Shown here: positions 7,440 to 15,559 of the stretch, piece after piece
Position numbering within the stretch: the stretch's first letter is position 1
Layout: every line of letters starts with the position of its first letter
Source of the DNA: Longimicrobiales bacterium
GTDB taxonomy: Bacteria > Gemmatimonadota > Gemmatimonadetes > Longimicrobiales > Gaopeijiaceae
Reading direction: 5' to 3'
Length of the DNA: 64,000 nt
NCBI GenBank assembly: GCA_951813395.1
Contig: OX638356.1
Coordinates: 1-64,000 of the forward strand
Program-made: the position numbers and the translations under genes
Notes under the pieces: generated by a model
Databases searched by the model: none
What the model saw: the letters and a program-made list of their open reading frames with translations, nothing else
Told to the model about the DNA's origin: nothing

Positions 7440-8262
7440 GGCTCTTCACCTGTCGTGGTGGGTGGTGAGCGCGGGAAGCGGAATCATAGGGGGGCTGGGA
7501 GGCTTTTGCAAACGAGGCGGGATGGTGGCGATGTGAGGGGGTGAGGTATGGAGGAAGCGGACGTGCCGCCGACGCGACGAGGGATCCTCTCGACCGCTCC
7601 ACGCACAACCGCTCGGTTGGGCACCCAAGCCACCGGTACTGCTGCTGAACGGGGAGAAGTGCGGCGGGCTGTCTTTCGGGATCGGGGGACTCGGAGGAGA
7701 TTGCGTGGTCACGCTGCGGAGCGTTCGCCCGCGGCACGTGTGCCACAATGAGACGGAAAGGAACTCGCAGACATGGCCGGGAAAGACTGGCTGGATGCCG
7801 TTCTGGGCCTCGGTCCGGAGTGGAAGGTCACCGGGGTGGAGCCAACACGGAAACCGAAGGAGCTTCGGGTGGAGTTGCACCGGACCGGGGCAAGCCCGTT
7901 GCGGTGTCCTCACTGCGGCGAGGCGTGCCCGGGCTACGATACGCGACGCCGCGAGTGGCGGGATCTGGACGCCTGGGGCTACAAGACCTTTCTGGTCTGC
8001 AACGTCCCGCGGGTCCAGTGCCCGGAGCACGGAGTGGTGACGATCCAGGTGCCGTGGTCGGAGGGGAGTTCGAGGTACACGGCCCTGCCACGGACCGGCG
8101 GAAGGCATCAACAGCCGGATCAAGACCGTGAAGGTCCGCAGCCGCGGCTTTCGCAACCGGGACCGCTTCGCGAACGCCATCCTCTTCCACCTCGGCGGCC
8201 TCGACCTCTACCCCGATGGCCTGCCCGCATGACCTGCTACCCACCAGAAAGGGGGAAGAACC
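7440..8262. mobile_element. Deleted ISL3-family insertion sequence
   Basis: The ends form an imperfect inverted repeat of about 28 bp. The left begins GGCTCTTCACCTG at 7440. The right, read inwards from 8262 on the other strand, begins GGTTCTTCCCCC; both then share TGGTGGGT. The length is 823 bp, against roughly 1.3-1.5 kb for complete ISL3 elements, because the middle of the transposase is deleted. About 300 bp separate the left end from the transposase start, longer than usual and without a recognisable gene. I see no target duplication. Confidence 0.65.
7773..8232 (+). pseudogene. ISL3-family transposase with internal deletion
   Basis: The start MAGKDWLDAVLGL leads into the zinc-ribbon of ISL3 transposases (RCPHCGEACPGYDTR ... 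RVQCPEHGV). About 30 residues later the frame changes. From ~8110 a different frame carries the family's C-terminus (NSRIKTVKVRSRGFRNRDRF, then ANAILFHLGGL), ending at TGA 8230-8232. Most of the DDE catalytic core is gone, so the element cannot transpose itself but its ends might still be mobilised. Confidence 0.8.
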
Positions 8263-8373
8263 AAAAGTCGTAGAAGCGCTTCATCGCCCCCGTTTCCGTC
8301 AAGAACTACCCTCGAACGTTGCCGGATGCTTCCCCACATCCAATCTGACCCAGTAGACGGTCTCGGTTCAAGC

Positions 8374-11300
8374 CTACCGATGCTCGCCGCCCCCCGGCTC
8401 GTCCTCGACGAATCCCCGATACCCCACCGCCCGCTGCCGCGGCCAGACTTCGTCCAGTGTCTCGGCCTCGAACAGGCGCCCGTTCATCATCACCTGGTCG
8501 ACGGACACGGTATTGCGCAGGTCGTCGAGGGGATTGCGCGACAGGATCGTCAGGTCGGCCAGCTTGCCGGGCTCGATCGAGCCGATTTCGGTCTCCAGGC
8601 CGATGCCGTTCGCGCCGAAGATCGTGGCGGATTTGAGCGCGTCGTGGTTCGACATGCCGCCCGACGCGACCATCCACAGCTCCCAGTGGAAGCCGAGGCC
8701 CTGCAGCTGGCCGTGGCTGCCGACCCCCGCGAAGCCGCCGTCGGCGACGACATCGGCGAGGAAGCGGGCGTGGTCCTCGAAGACGTACTCCTCGTCCATC
8801 GCCCACGCGACCGATCCCGCGGCGCCCGCGCGTCGCCGGGTGCGGGAATCGAGGGTCTCGTGCGGGGTGAAGCGGGCCAGGCGCTCGTCGCCGTGGACGT
8901 TCTCGTTCGTGAACCAGTAGATCTCGCCCATGGGGCCGCCGAAGGAGACGATGAGCGTCGGCGTGTTGAGGACTTTCGTCTCCGAAAAGAGGCGGACGAC
9001 ATCGCGGTAGAGCGGGTAGACGGGCAGGTTGTGCTCGATGGCGGGGTAGCCGTCCATGGCGTGCGTCAGGTCGAGCTGGAAGTCGAGGCCGGCCTCGGTC
9101 GCCGGCATGAGTTCCAGCTCGCGCGCGGCCATGACGAGCCACTGCCGCTGCTGGCGGTTGCCCGAGAGGTACATCTTGAAGGTCTTGGTGTCGTAGTAAT
9201 CGGAGTAGCGTCTGAGGACGTCGCGGGCGTGGTCGAGGTCGCGAATGCCCTCGAGCGCCTGGTAGTTGCCGAAGACCCCCGGACCGGTGGAATAGATGCG
9301 CGGGCCCAGGATGTCGCCTGAGCGCACGCGGTCGGCGTAGGTGAGGACGTCCGAGACGCCGGTCTGGGGGTCGCGTGTGGTCGTGACGCCGAAGGCCAGG
9401 TTGGCGAGGTATCCCCACGGCTGCGTGGTGTGGACGCCGGCCGGCGGACGAAGGTGGGCGTGCGTGTCGACGAAACCGGGCGTGATGGTCATGCCGGAGA
9501 CGTCGCGGATCTCGGCGCCGTCCGGGACGGTGAGGGAGCCGGATGGGCCCACCGCGGCGATGCGGTTGCCGTCGATGAGGATGTCGCCCCGTTCGATGAC
9601 TTCGTCGCCGCGCATCGTGATGATGCGGGCGCCCGTCAGCAGGAGTGTGCCGGTGGGGAGGTCGCGGGGGACGTCGAGGGCGACGCGGATCTCGGTGGGC
9701 GGGTAGCGGGCGTCGGGGGGGGACTCGGCTGGGGCGTCCTCCGCGGCGGCGGCGGGGTCTGCGGGGACTGGGTCGCCCGCCGGGTCGGCGGCGGCTTCGT
9801 CGGACTCCGCAGCCTCGGCGGCCTCCGCGGCCTCGACGCTGTCGGCGAACGCCTCCGCGTCGGCCAGGTTGTAGCGGAAGTAGGCGTTGCCGAGCGCCCA
9901 GACCGCCTCGTCGCCGTTGCTGCTCCACGACTGGAACTCGCCGCCGAAGTCGGTAATCCGGGTGACCGGGACCGGTGCGCTGGAGGGACTCCGGACCGAG
10001 ACCGTCGGCGCCTCGGCGCCCACCTGCGGGACGGTCACGAGGTAGAGGTCGTTGCCGACCTTGGTCAGCGCCCGTCCTCCGGCCGGCGAGATGCGGATCG
10101 AGGACGCGTTGGCCGGGGGTCCGCCCCTGTTGGCCGAAAAGCCCGTGACCTTGAGGTGCTCCTTCTCGTCGGTGCCGTCCCAGCGCACCGAGACCAGGCC
10201 GCGGGCACCCGCGTGCAGGTAGATGCGGTCGGGCTGGTCGGTGCGGAAGTGGGGCTGGGAGCGGCCCAGGGATTCGGCAACGACGGTGGGCGCGCCCGTG
10301 CTCCCGGCATCCGCCCCGTACCAGACGATGTCGGGCCGGCTGCCCCCGCCCGCACCCGGTAGCCGACCGCGCACGGGCGCCTGCAGCACCACGATGCGGT
10401 CGCCGGAGGGGGACCATGCGGGCGATTGCAGGTAGCGCGCCGCGTCCGACACGCGTCGGGCGTCGTCGCCATTGGCGGGGATTGCCCAGAGATGGCCACC
10501 GTCCGGCTCACGCCAGCTCACCGCCGCCAGAGTCTCGCCGTCGGGCGACCACGCGGGATGGAACAGGGCACCGTCGACCTCCGCGCCGATCCGGCGCGGG
10601 ACACCCCCATCGGCATCCATCACATACAGCTGCCCGAGCGCGGTGAACGCGACCTCGCCGCCGTCCGGCGAGAGGGCCACGTCGCGGATCTGGCGCGCGC
10701 GGAAGGTCGGCGTGTCCTCGACCGGGTAGTCGAAGTCGAGGCGGGGCCCCGCGTGGACGGTCACGTCGGCGGTGAAGGGGATCGCGGTGGGATCGTTGCC
10801 GCCGAGCGGGACGCGCCAGAGGCGGCCGCCGTACGAAGCGATGAGCGCGGTGCCGTCGGGCGTGAACGCGTAGCCGGGGAGGAGGTCGAGGGTCGCGCGG
10901 CTCTCCATGTCGTCGCGCTGCACGGGGTAGACGAGCCAGCGTTCGTCGCCGGTGGCCAGGTTGCGGGCGCGCAGGCCGGTGGCGTCCTCGTGGCGGGATC
11001 CGTAGACGAGGGTGGCGCCGTCGGGGGAGATGGCCGGTCGGAACCCCGACCCGTAGCGGCCGGTGACCGTGGCCTGCCGACCCGTCTCGCGGTCGTAGCG
11101 GAGGAGCTGGTACTTCGGGAACGCCGCGTCGTAGGTCCAGTCGCGCGTGCCCTGGGCCAGGTAGATGTAGCGGCCCGTGGGGTCGAACGCGGCTCCGATG
11201 GCCTTGAGCTGCTCGGGCTCGTCGATCAGGGCGATCCCGCTGCCGCCGTCGCGGTGAAAGAGCCACGGCTTCGCGGCGCCGCCGAGCGGGCTGAAGGTGC

Positions 11301-11802
11301 GGGACGCGACCAGGTACTGTCCGTCCGGCGACCAGTCGGGCGAGGTGTAGAGGTTGTCGTTGCCGCGGGTGATCTGGGTGGTGTCGGAGCGGTCGGTGCT
11401 CAGGATCCACAGGTTCTGACCGCCGCTCCGGTCCGAGACGAAGACGATCTCGCTTCCGTCGGGGCTGAAGCGCGGCTGGCTCTCGAAGGCGGGGCCGGTC
11501 AGGAGCGGGGTCGCGGCGCCGCCCTCCACGGGGAGGGTGTAGAGGTCGCCCAGGAGGTCGAAGACGAGGGTCGTACCGTCCGGGCTGATGTCGACCGAGA
11601 TCCAGGAGCCCTCGCTGGTGGTGAGGCGGATCTCGCGGGTGGGTTCGAGGGGGAGGGACTCGGTGGCGAGGGAGTCGGGGGACGGGGTTTCGTCCTGCGC
11701 GTGGGCGGCGGGGGCCGGGAGGGACGGTATGGCGATGAGGCTGAGGATGGCCAGCGCGGGCCGAGTGAGCGCCGTGCCCGTCTTTGGCGAGAGACTCTTC
11801 AT
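8374..11802 (-). CDS. Exported PD40-repeat amidohydrolase
   Basis: 1142 residues. The N-terminus MKSLSPKTGTALTRPALAI and a hydrophobic stretch end at PAAHAQ, a cleavable signal peptide. Residues ~60-640 hold repeated SPDG-type PD40/TolB-like blades (for example RFSPDGSEIVFVSDRSGG, ISPDGATLVYGSRH, AWSPDGETLAAVSWR). An Ala/Glu/Pro-rich linker leads to an amidohydrolase domain from ~715: GARIITMRGDEVIERGDILI, then H781-A-H783 in VDTHAHLRP, the first metal-binding pair. The end LADLTILSRNPLDDLRNT is the usual amidohydrolase C-terminus. A paralogue with the same layout lies at 43785-46976. The likely role is hydrolysis of amide or cyclic substrates in the periplasm or at the surface; the substrate is unknown. 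It is transcribed alone. Confidence 0.9.
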   Translation of the reverse strand: MKSLSPKTGTALTRPALAILSLIAIPSLPAPAAHAQDETPSPDSLATESLPLEPTREIRLTTSEGSWISVDISPDGTTLVFDLLGDLYTLPVEGGAATPLLTGPAFESQPRFSPDGSEIVFVSDRSGGQNLWILSTDRSDTTQITRGNDNLYTSPDWSPDGQYLVASRTFSPLGGAAKPWLFHRDGGSGIALIDEPEQLKAIGAAFDPTGRYIYLAQGTRDWTYDAAFPKYQLLRYDRETGRQATVTGRYGSGFRPAISPDGATLVYGSRHEDATGLRARNLATGDERWLVYPVQRDDMESRATLDLLPGYAFTPDGTALIASYGGRLWRVPLGGNDPTAIPFTADVTVHAGPRLDFDYPVEDTPTFRARQIRDVALSPDGGEVAFTALGQLYVMDADGGVPRRIGAEVDGALFHPAWSPDGETLAAVSWREPDGGHLWAIPANGDDARRVSDAARYLQSPAWSPSGDRIVVLQAPVRGRLPGAGGGSRPDIVWYGADAGSTGAPTVVAESLGRSQPHFRTDQPDRIYLHAGARGLVSVRWDGTDEKEHLKVTGFSANRGGPPANASSIRISPAGGRALTKVGNDLYLVTVPQVGAEAPTVSVRSPSSAPVPVTRITDFGGEFQSWSSNGDEAVWALGNAYFRYNLADAEAFADSVEAAEAAEAAESDEAAADPAGDPVPADPAAAAEDAPAESPPDARYPPTEIRVALDVPRDLPTGTLLLTGARIITMRGDEVIERGDILIDGNRIAAVGPSGSLTVPDGAEIRDVSGMTITPGFVDTHAHLRPPAGVHTTQPWGYLANLAFGVTTTRDPQTGVSDVLTYADRVRSGDILGPRIYSTGPGVFGNYQALEGIRDLDHARDVLRRYSDYYDTKTFKMYLSGNRQQRQWLVMAARELELMPATEAGLDFQLDLTHAMDGYPAIEHNLPVYPLYRDVVRLFSETKVLNTPTLIVSFGGPMGEIYWFTNENVHGDERLARFTPHETLDSRTRRRAGAAGSVAWAMDEEYVFEDHARFLADVVADGGFAGVGSHGQLQGLGFHWELWMVASGGMSNHDALKSATIFGANGIGLETEIGSIEPGKLADLTILSRNPLDDLRNTVSVDQVMMNGRLFEAETLDEVWPRQRAVGYRGFVEDEPGGGEHR

Positions 11803-11809
11803 TTTCGGT

Positions 11810-12292
11810 TTACTCCCCGATGCTGTAGCGTGGGCTCCGGTCCGGCACGCGAGGCACCGTTTTGAATCCAGCTTGAGAAAAGTGGCGATTGGTCGTCAGG
11901 GCCCTACGGAGGCCAAGTTCCTGCATGACGACGAAGCTCGTGCAATCCGTGAACGAGAGGTCCCTGTCGGTCCACCCGTCACTGCCGTTCCGGTCGAAGA
12001 AGCGCATCCGGGCCTTCTCGGCGCGCGCGGCACCGATGCGTTCCCAGCGAATCCGCGAACTGGCGTCGATCTGGGCCCACCATGCGGCAGCCGCGCGCGA
12101 CCCCAGGCGAACCCGCATGAGCGTCAGCGTCTCGTCGATCACATAGTCGGTCGAGACCAGGATCCCGCCGCCTTCCAGCCACGAATCGCGTTCCCGACGG
12201 CTGGCTTCATGCGCGGGATCGGCGGCGTCGGCCATGGCCAACCAGCCGGCCGCATCGACGAAGAGCGCCCGGCTGCCCGGCAGGCTACTCAC
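11810..12292 (-). CDS. PIN-domain ribonuclease toxin (VapC-like)
   Basis: 160 residues with the PIN-domain acidic residues in order: D in ALFVDAAGWLA, E in VIDETLTLMR, and D in SFTDCTSFVVMQ near the end, followed by strand ALTTNRHF. VapC-type toxins cleave specific RNAs with Mg2+ at these residues. The start overlaps the end of the antitoxin gene by 8 bp, the standard antitoxin-first arrangement. It lies 8 bp from the end of nothing else but just upstream of the amidohydrolase start, on the same strand. Confidence 0.88.
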   Translation of the reverse strand: MSSLPGSRALFVDAAGWLAMADAADPAHEASRRERDSWLEGGGILVSTDYVIDETLTLMRVRLGSRAAAAWWAQIDASSRIRWERIGAARAEKARMRFFDRNGSDGWTDRDLSFTDCTSFVVMQELGLRRALTTNRHFSQAGFKTVPRVPDRSPRYSIGE

Positions 12293-12539
12293 CGCCCCGT
12301 CCTTGGAGAATCCGGCCGTGATCCAAGGAGGTCAGCCCGTCGGTCGACCTGCCCACCGCTTCCGCGCCGTAGAGGGGATCGTCTTCCAGGGGGCCCAGAG
12401 CGACCCCGCCATGCAGCGGCACGATCCGAAAGGCCGGCCGGCTGCGGTAGAGCACGGTGAAGTGCTCACCGCGTTTCACTCGCGCGATGACCCGGCTCAT
12501 TTCGTGCCGGAGGGTCTTGACGTTGATCGTGTTGGACAT
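12285..12539 (-). CDS. Phd/YefM-type antitoxin partner of the PIN toxin
   Basis: 84 residues. The N-terminus MSNTINVKTLRHEMSRVIAR and the following VKRGEHFTVLYRSRPAFRIV show the short strand, helix and R-x-x-P pattern of Phd/YefM DNA-binding antitoxins. The C-terminal ~35 residues (polar, GPLEDDPLYGAEA) would wrap the toxin. Such antitoxins repress their own promoter with the toxin as co-repressor. The operator should lie in 12540-12600, where the motif shared with 30159-30183 is found. Confidence 0.8.
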   Translation of the reverse strand: MSNTINVKTLRHEMSRVIARVKRGEHFTVLYRSRPAFRIVPLHGGVALGPLEDDPLYGAEAVGRSTDGLTSLDHGRILQGRGGE

Positions 12540-12575
12540 TGGCGAAGCTCTCGAATACTCCGTGGTGGGTGGTTG

Positions 12576-12600
12576 AAGGTAAACTTAAGATGATCTTTGG
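12576..12600. promoter_or_regulatory. 25-bp motif shared with 30159-30183, possible promoter/operator
   Basis: AAGGTAAACTTAAGATGATC plus CTTTGG here aligns with AAGGTAAACTTGAGATGAAC plus CTTCGG at 30159-30183 with few mismatches. Here it sits between the divergent antitoxin gene and the propeller gene at 12669. It contains the near-palindrome AAGATGATCTT. Such AT-rich matched blocks in otherwise high-GC DNA may be a promoter or binding site; this is unproven. Confidence 0.3.
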
Positions 12601-12668
12601 CAATCCGCAGGTCTTTCGAAACGGGGCACCGCCCCCGTCCTTGCGGCTCACCCGCACCCTTGACACTC

Positions 12669-13736
12669 ATGCTACACTCCTTCGTGACAAGCAAAGGACA
12701 GAAAAGAGTGGCGGCCACCGCAGCGGTGGCCGCCACTCTTTCTTGCGGCACCGATTCCGCTGCGAAGCCCACATTCGCTTTGGAGCCCATCGCTTCGGTT
12801 CCGGTTCCGTTCAGCGCCCGCCACGATGCCGCAATCGTTGCGGAGGGTGTGTTGTGCGTCACCAACTCCTATGAAGTGCGCATTCGTTGTCTTGGCCGGG
12901 ACGGGTCGCCGGTGGGCGTATTCGGACGAAAGGGAGACGGACCGGGCGAGTTTTCACTCACACCGCACTTGGTCCGCGGCCCAAACGGCACACTTGCTGC
13001 GGTGTCGAACAACCGGTTGACCCTGTTCGCCCCAACCGGGGCCATCATATCCGAAACCACATTGCCATTTGGCTACGTGAGCCCTGCCGCGCCGGTCGGG
13101 GGCACGCTATTGGGTCAGCATTTCGGTGGAGGGGGGGAGGTAACGCCATTCGAGATCAGCCTGTCCTCCGGAGAGGTCCGATGGGAACGTCCCGGACTCG
13201 ACTCCGAGGTCCCGACGGAATGCAGGAGTGTGGCGCTCGGCGTAGCCTCGCCCGGAGGTGGCTGGACCTTCCCCGCCTGCCAGCGGGAACTCGTTTTCTT
13301 CACAGAGAGGGACGCCCCGGCTCCCTCGATCATTGTGGCCCCGACCTACAATGCTGAGCTTCCCAACGACCGCGATATCGCCGAGATCGAATTCCGCAAT
13401 TCACGAAGTGCCTTTCGGTTGGACATCGAGCAGTACAAGGAAACCCCGAAAAGGAATCACCTGACGATCAGCTCACTTGCCTATGACGCCCGCGGGCGCC
13501 TGTGGGTCGCGACGCAGCGCGACCGTCAGCGGCACTCCTACCTCGACATCTATGTTGCTGCCGAGCACGTCGGGACCGTCAGGATCAAGGATCGGCTCCT
13601 GGGGTATGACCTCTACGGGTCCACCCTTGTCGCTCTGGTCGAGCGCGAGCCGGATGCCGACGGAATCGCATACCGCTGGGCCGACTGGTATGACATCAGT
13701 GGGCTGGATTTTGCTGCGCAGCCCTCTACTGACTAG
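12669..13736 (+). CDS. Exported six-bladed beta-propeller protein
   Basis: About 355 residues. The chosen ATG 12669 (MLHSFVTSKGQKR) puts a hydrophobic run and the Cys of ATLSCGTDS at a lipoprotein-like position; a GTG at 12684 is an alternative that gives a cleaner signal. The body has the family marker GRKGDGPGEFSL near residue 95 and repeated strand-turn-strand blades (LRGPNGTLAAVSNNRLTLFA-like, YDARGRLWVATQRD). Six-bladed propellers of this kind are common exported proteins of unknown ligand. Seven relatives occur in this window. The signal-peptide codons contain a perfect 19-bp inverted repeat (12703-12741). No operon partner on this strand. Confidence 0.8.
   Translation: MLHSFVTSKGQKRVAATAAVAATLSCGTDSAAKPTFALEPIASVPVPFSARHDAAIVAEGVLCVTNSYEVRIRCLGRDGSPVGVFGRKGDGPGEFSLTPHLVRGPNGTLAAVSNNRLTLFAPTGAIISETTLPFGYVSPAAPVGGTLLGQHFGGGGEVTPFEISLSSGEVRWERPGLDSEVPTECRSVALGVASPGGGWTFPACQRELVFFTERDAPAPSIIVAPTYNAELPNDRDIAEIEFRNSRSAFRLDIEQYKETPKRNHLTISSLAYDARGRLWVATQRDRQRHSYLDIYVAAEHVGTVRIKDRLLGYDLYGSTLVALVEREPDADGIAYRWADWYDISGLDFAAQPSTD
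12703..12741. repeat. Perfect inverted repeat, 19-bp arms with 1-nt loop
   Basis: Left arm 12703-12721 (AAAGAGTGGCGGCCACCGC) is exactly complementary to 12723-12741. It lies inside the signal-peptide codons of the propeller gene and just downstream of its start. In RNA the tip cannot pair fully, but a stem of about 17 bp would form close to the ribosome-binding region. Terminator-like in shape but without a following T run. Confidence 0.85.
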
Positions 13737-13814
13737 TCGCTTAGGGTACGTCGGCGCACCGAGCCTGAGGGCCGGGGGGCGAGGGCAAGCGGATGCAGTG
13801 GGCGACGGACTCGG

Positions 13815-14000
13815 TCAGCTCTTCTTCTTCCGGGCCTCGCGCGCGTAGCACACCAGTATGCCGGCAAGAATCAGAGCAGCCGCAACCGCCCGCCAGGGCG
13901 CCAGCGCCGGATAGGCGGTCACAAGCGCCGCCTGCGCGGGAAGCACCAGGAGAAAGCCGACGGCAGCGCTCAGAAGGGCAATGAGCGGCGGCGCCTGCAC
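13815..14000 (-). CDS. Small two-helix membrane protein or fragment
   Basis: From a GTG at 13998-14000 the frame gives 61 residues with two hydrophobic helices (LIALLSAAVGFLLVLPAQAA and WRAVAAALILAGILVCY) and a basic tail AREARKKKS. The frame is open further upstream (to 14261), but that part has no protein-like character. It may be the C-terminal end of a larger, lost permease or a small membrane protein; no family recognised. Confidence 0.35.
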   Translation of the reverse strand: MQAPPLIALLSAAVGFLLVLPAQAALVTAYPALAPWRAVAAALILAGILVCYAREARKKKS

Positions 14001-14249
14001 TCGGTCGAGGTGCCCGTACTCTACAAGCACAGGATCGCGACAACACCCATTTGCTGGTGGGCCCGGCACCCAGCTACGGCAACTATCTGGACGTTGGTGC
14101 GGTGATCGGCCTGGCCACGCGAGCGGAGGACCGCCCAATCGGTGCAGATTGTGCGCTGGACGCCCGGATTCTATCGTAGTATGCGAGAGTCCTTGATCCT
14201 GCTCGCCCCTGCGAAGGAGTTCCCATGTCTGCGTTCGTGCTGGTTCGTC
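14001..14249. other. Region upstream of the disrupted methyltransferase
   Basis: On the plus strand about 45 codons ending at ~14180 (DNTHLLVGPAPSYGNYLDVG then AVIGLATR) look protein-like but have no start and no match I know. They may be the tail of a deleted gene. Otherwise nothing is seen. Confidence 0.25.
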
Positions 14250-14403
14250 GTGTCCACGCATCGGATACCGAGGCGTGCGGATCTTTCACAGCACTTCCTG
14301 CGGAGCAGGGCGCTAGTACACATGGACATAAATAATAGAACGTATCAGCAAGCCACTGGCGCCTGCGGTAAGGAATGGCCATCTTGGTTCAACCAGGAGG
14401 CCA

Positions 14404-14715
14404 ATGATGCCCAGATCCAGCCCGTACGTCATCACGTTGACGCCCAACGAACGCCGTGTCCTCGAAGCGAGAGCCCGCCAGTATACGTTACCGTATCGGG
14501 ACGTGGTGCGCGCCAAGATCGTCCTGCTGGCTGCCGAGGGTACCCCGAACAAGGAGATCGCCGAGCGTCTCGATATGCCGCGCCCGGTGGTGAGCAAGTG
14601 GCGCAAACGTTTCTTCCGAGAACGCCTCGAGGGACTCGAGGACCGGTCGCGGCGAGGTCGGCCGCCGGCTTTTCCCCCCTCGGGTCGTCGCCGAAGTGAA
14701 GGCCTTGGCCTGTGA
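14404..14715 (+). CDS. IS630 transposase, N-terminal frame
   Basis: The frame MMPRSSPYVITLTPNERRVL gives a helix-turn-helix DNA-binding domain (TPNKEIAERLDMPRPVVSKW, RKRFFRERLEGLEDRSR) as in IS630 transposases. At the C run near 14675 the frame leaves the conserved one: zero frame runs to a stop at 14715, while a +1 shift gives PRVVAEVKALACELPS and continues into the catalytic half. Either a point insertion has killed the gene or +1 slippage on the TTTTCCCCCC run makes the full protein. Confidence 0.8.
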   Translation: MMPRSSPYVITLTPNERRVLEARARQYTLPYRDVVRAKIVLLAAEGTPNKEIAERLDMPRPVVSKWRKRFFRERLEGLEDRSRRGRPPAFPPSGRRRSEGLGL

Positions 14716-15559
14716 ACTGCCCTCCACGCTGGGGCTGCCGCTGTCGCGCTTCAGCCGCTCCGAACTGCGGCGGCAGGTCCTGGCGGCCGGCATCGTCGCC
14801 GACATTAGCGGCACCACGATCTGGCGGTGGCTTCATGCCGACGCCCTGCGCCCCTGGAGCCGGCGGAGCTGGATCTTTCCGCGCGATCCCGAGTTTGGGC
14901 CCAAGGCGGAGCGCGTCCTCGACCTCTATCACCGGCAATGGAACGGGCGTGCGCTCTGTGGCGACGAGTTCGTCATCAGCGCCGACGAGAAGACGCAGAT
15001 CCCGATCCGCACCCGCCGCCATCCGATCACGCCGCCGGGTCCGGGCCGCTCCATGCGGGTCGAGCACGAGTACCGCCGCCATGGCGTCTGTGCCTACATC
15101 GCCGCGTGGGACGTCCACCGAGCCCGGCTCTTCGGCGACGTCGTCGCCAAGATCTCCATCGTTGCCTTCGATGCCCTCGTCGCCCAGGTGATGGCCCGTG
15201 AACCCTACCGGTCCGCCGAGCGCGTCTTCTGGATCGTCGATGGCGGCACGATCCATCGCGGCCAGCGCGCCGCCGACCGTCTCCAGGCACGGTTCGACAA
15301 CCTCACCCTGGTGCATCTGCCCACGCACGCCAGCTGGATGAACCAGATCGAGATCTACTTCTCGATCCTCCAGCGCAAGGCACTCACCCCCGCCCACTTC
15401 TCTTCCCAGGACGCAGTCGCCGAGCGCATCCTCGACTTCCAGCAGCACTACCAGCAAATCGCCTCGCCCTTCGAATGGAAGTTCACCCGCTGCGATCTCA
15501 ACCGCCTCCTGGCCCGCTCGCCCACCCCCGCCCATCCCTCACTCCGCGAAGCCGCATGA
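14696..15559 (+). CDS. IS630 transposase, catalytic frame
   Basis: 287 residues from the first in-frame start. Continues the N-terminal frame with a second HTH-like segment (SGTTIWRWLHADALRPWSRR) and the DDE domain: D in ISADEKTQI, D in FWIVDGGTIHRG, and the terminal E in HASWMNQIEIYFSIL. A full-length product needs a frameshift with 14404-14715. The end matches the family's usual C-terminus (FEWKFTRCDLNRLLAR). Confidence 0.85.
   Translation: MKALACELPSTLGLPLSRFSRSELRRQVLAAGIVADISGTTIWRWLHADALRPWSRRSWIFPRDPEFGPKAERVLDLYHRQWNGRALCGDEFVISADEKTQIPIRTRRHPITPPGPGRSMRVEHEYRRHGVCAYIAAWDVHRARLFGDVVAKISIVAFDALVAQVMAREPYRSAERVFWIVDGGTIHRGQRAADRLQARFDNLTLVHLPTHASWMNQIEIYFSILQRKALTPAHFSSQDAVAERILDFQQHYQQIASPFEWKFTRCDLNRLLARSPTPAHPSLREAA

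Noticed and set aside
8306-10417. Long open frames antisense and out of frame to the amidohydrolase (8374-11802)
   Set aside because: They mirror codon bias of the real gene, are Arg/Pro/Ala-rich, and have no motif, signal or conserved start.
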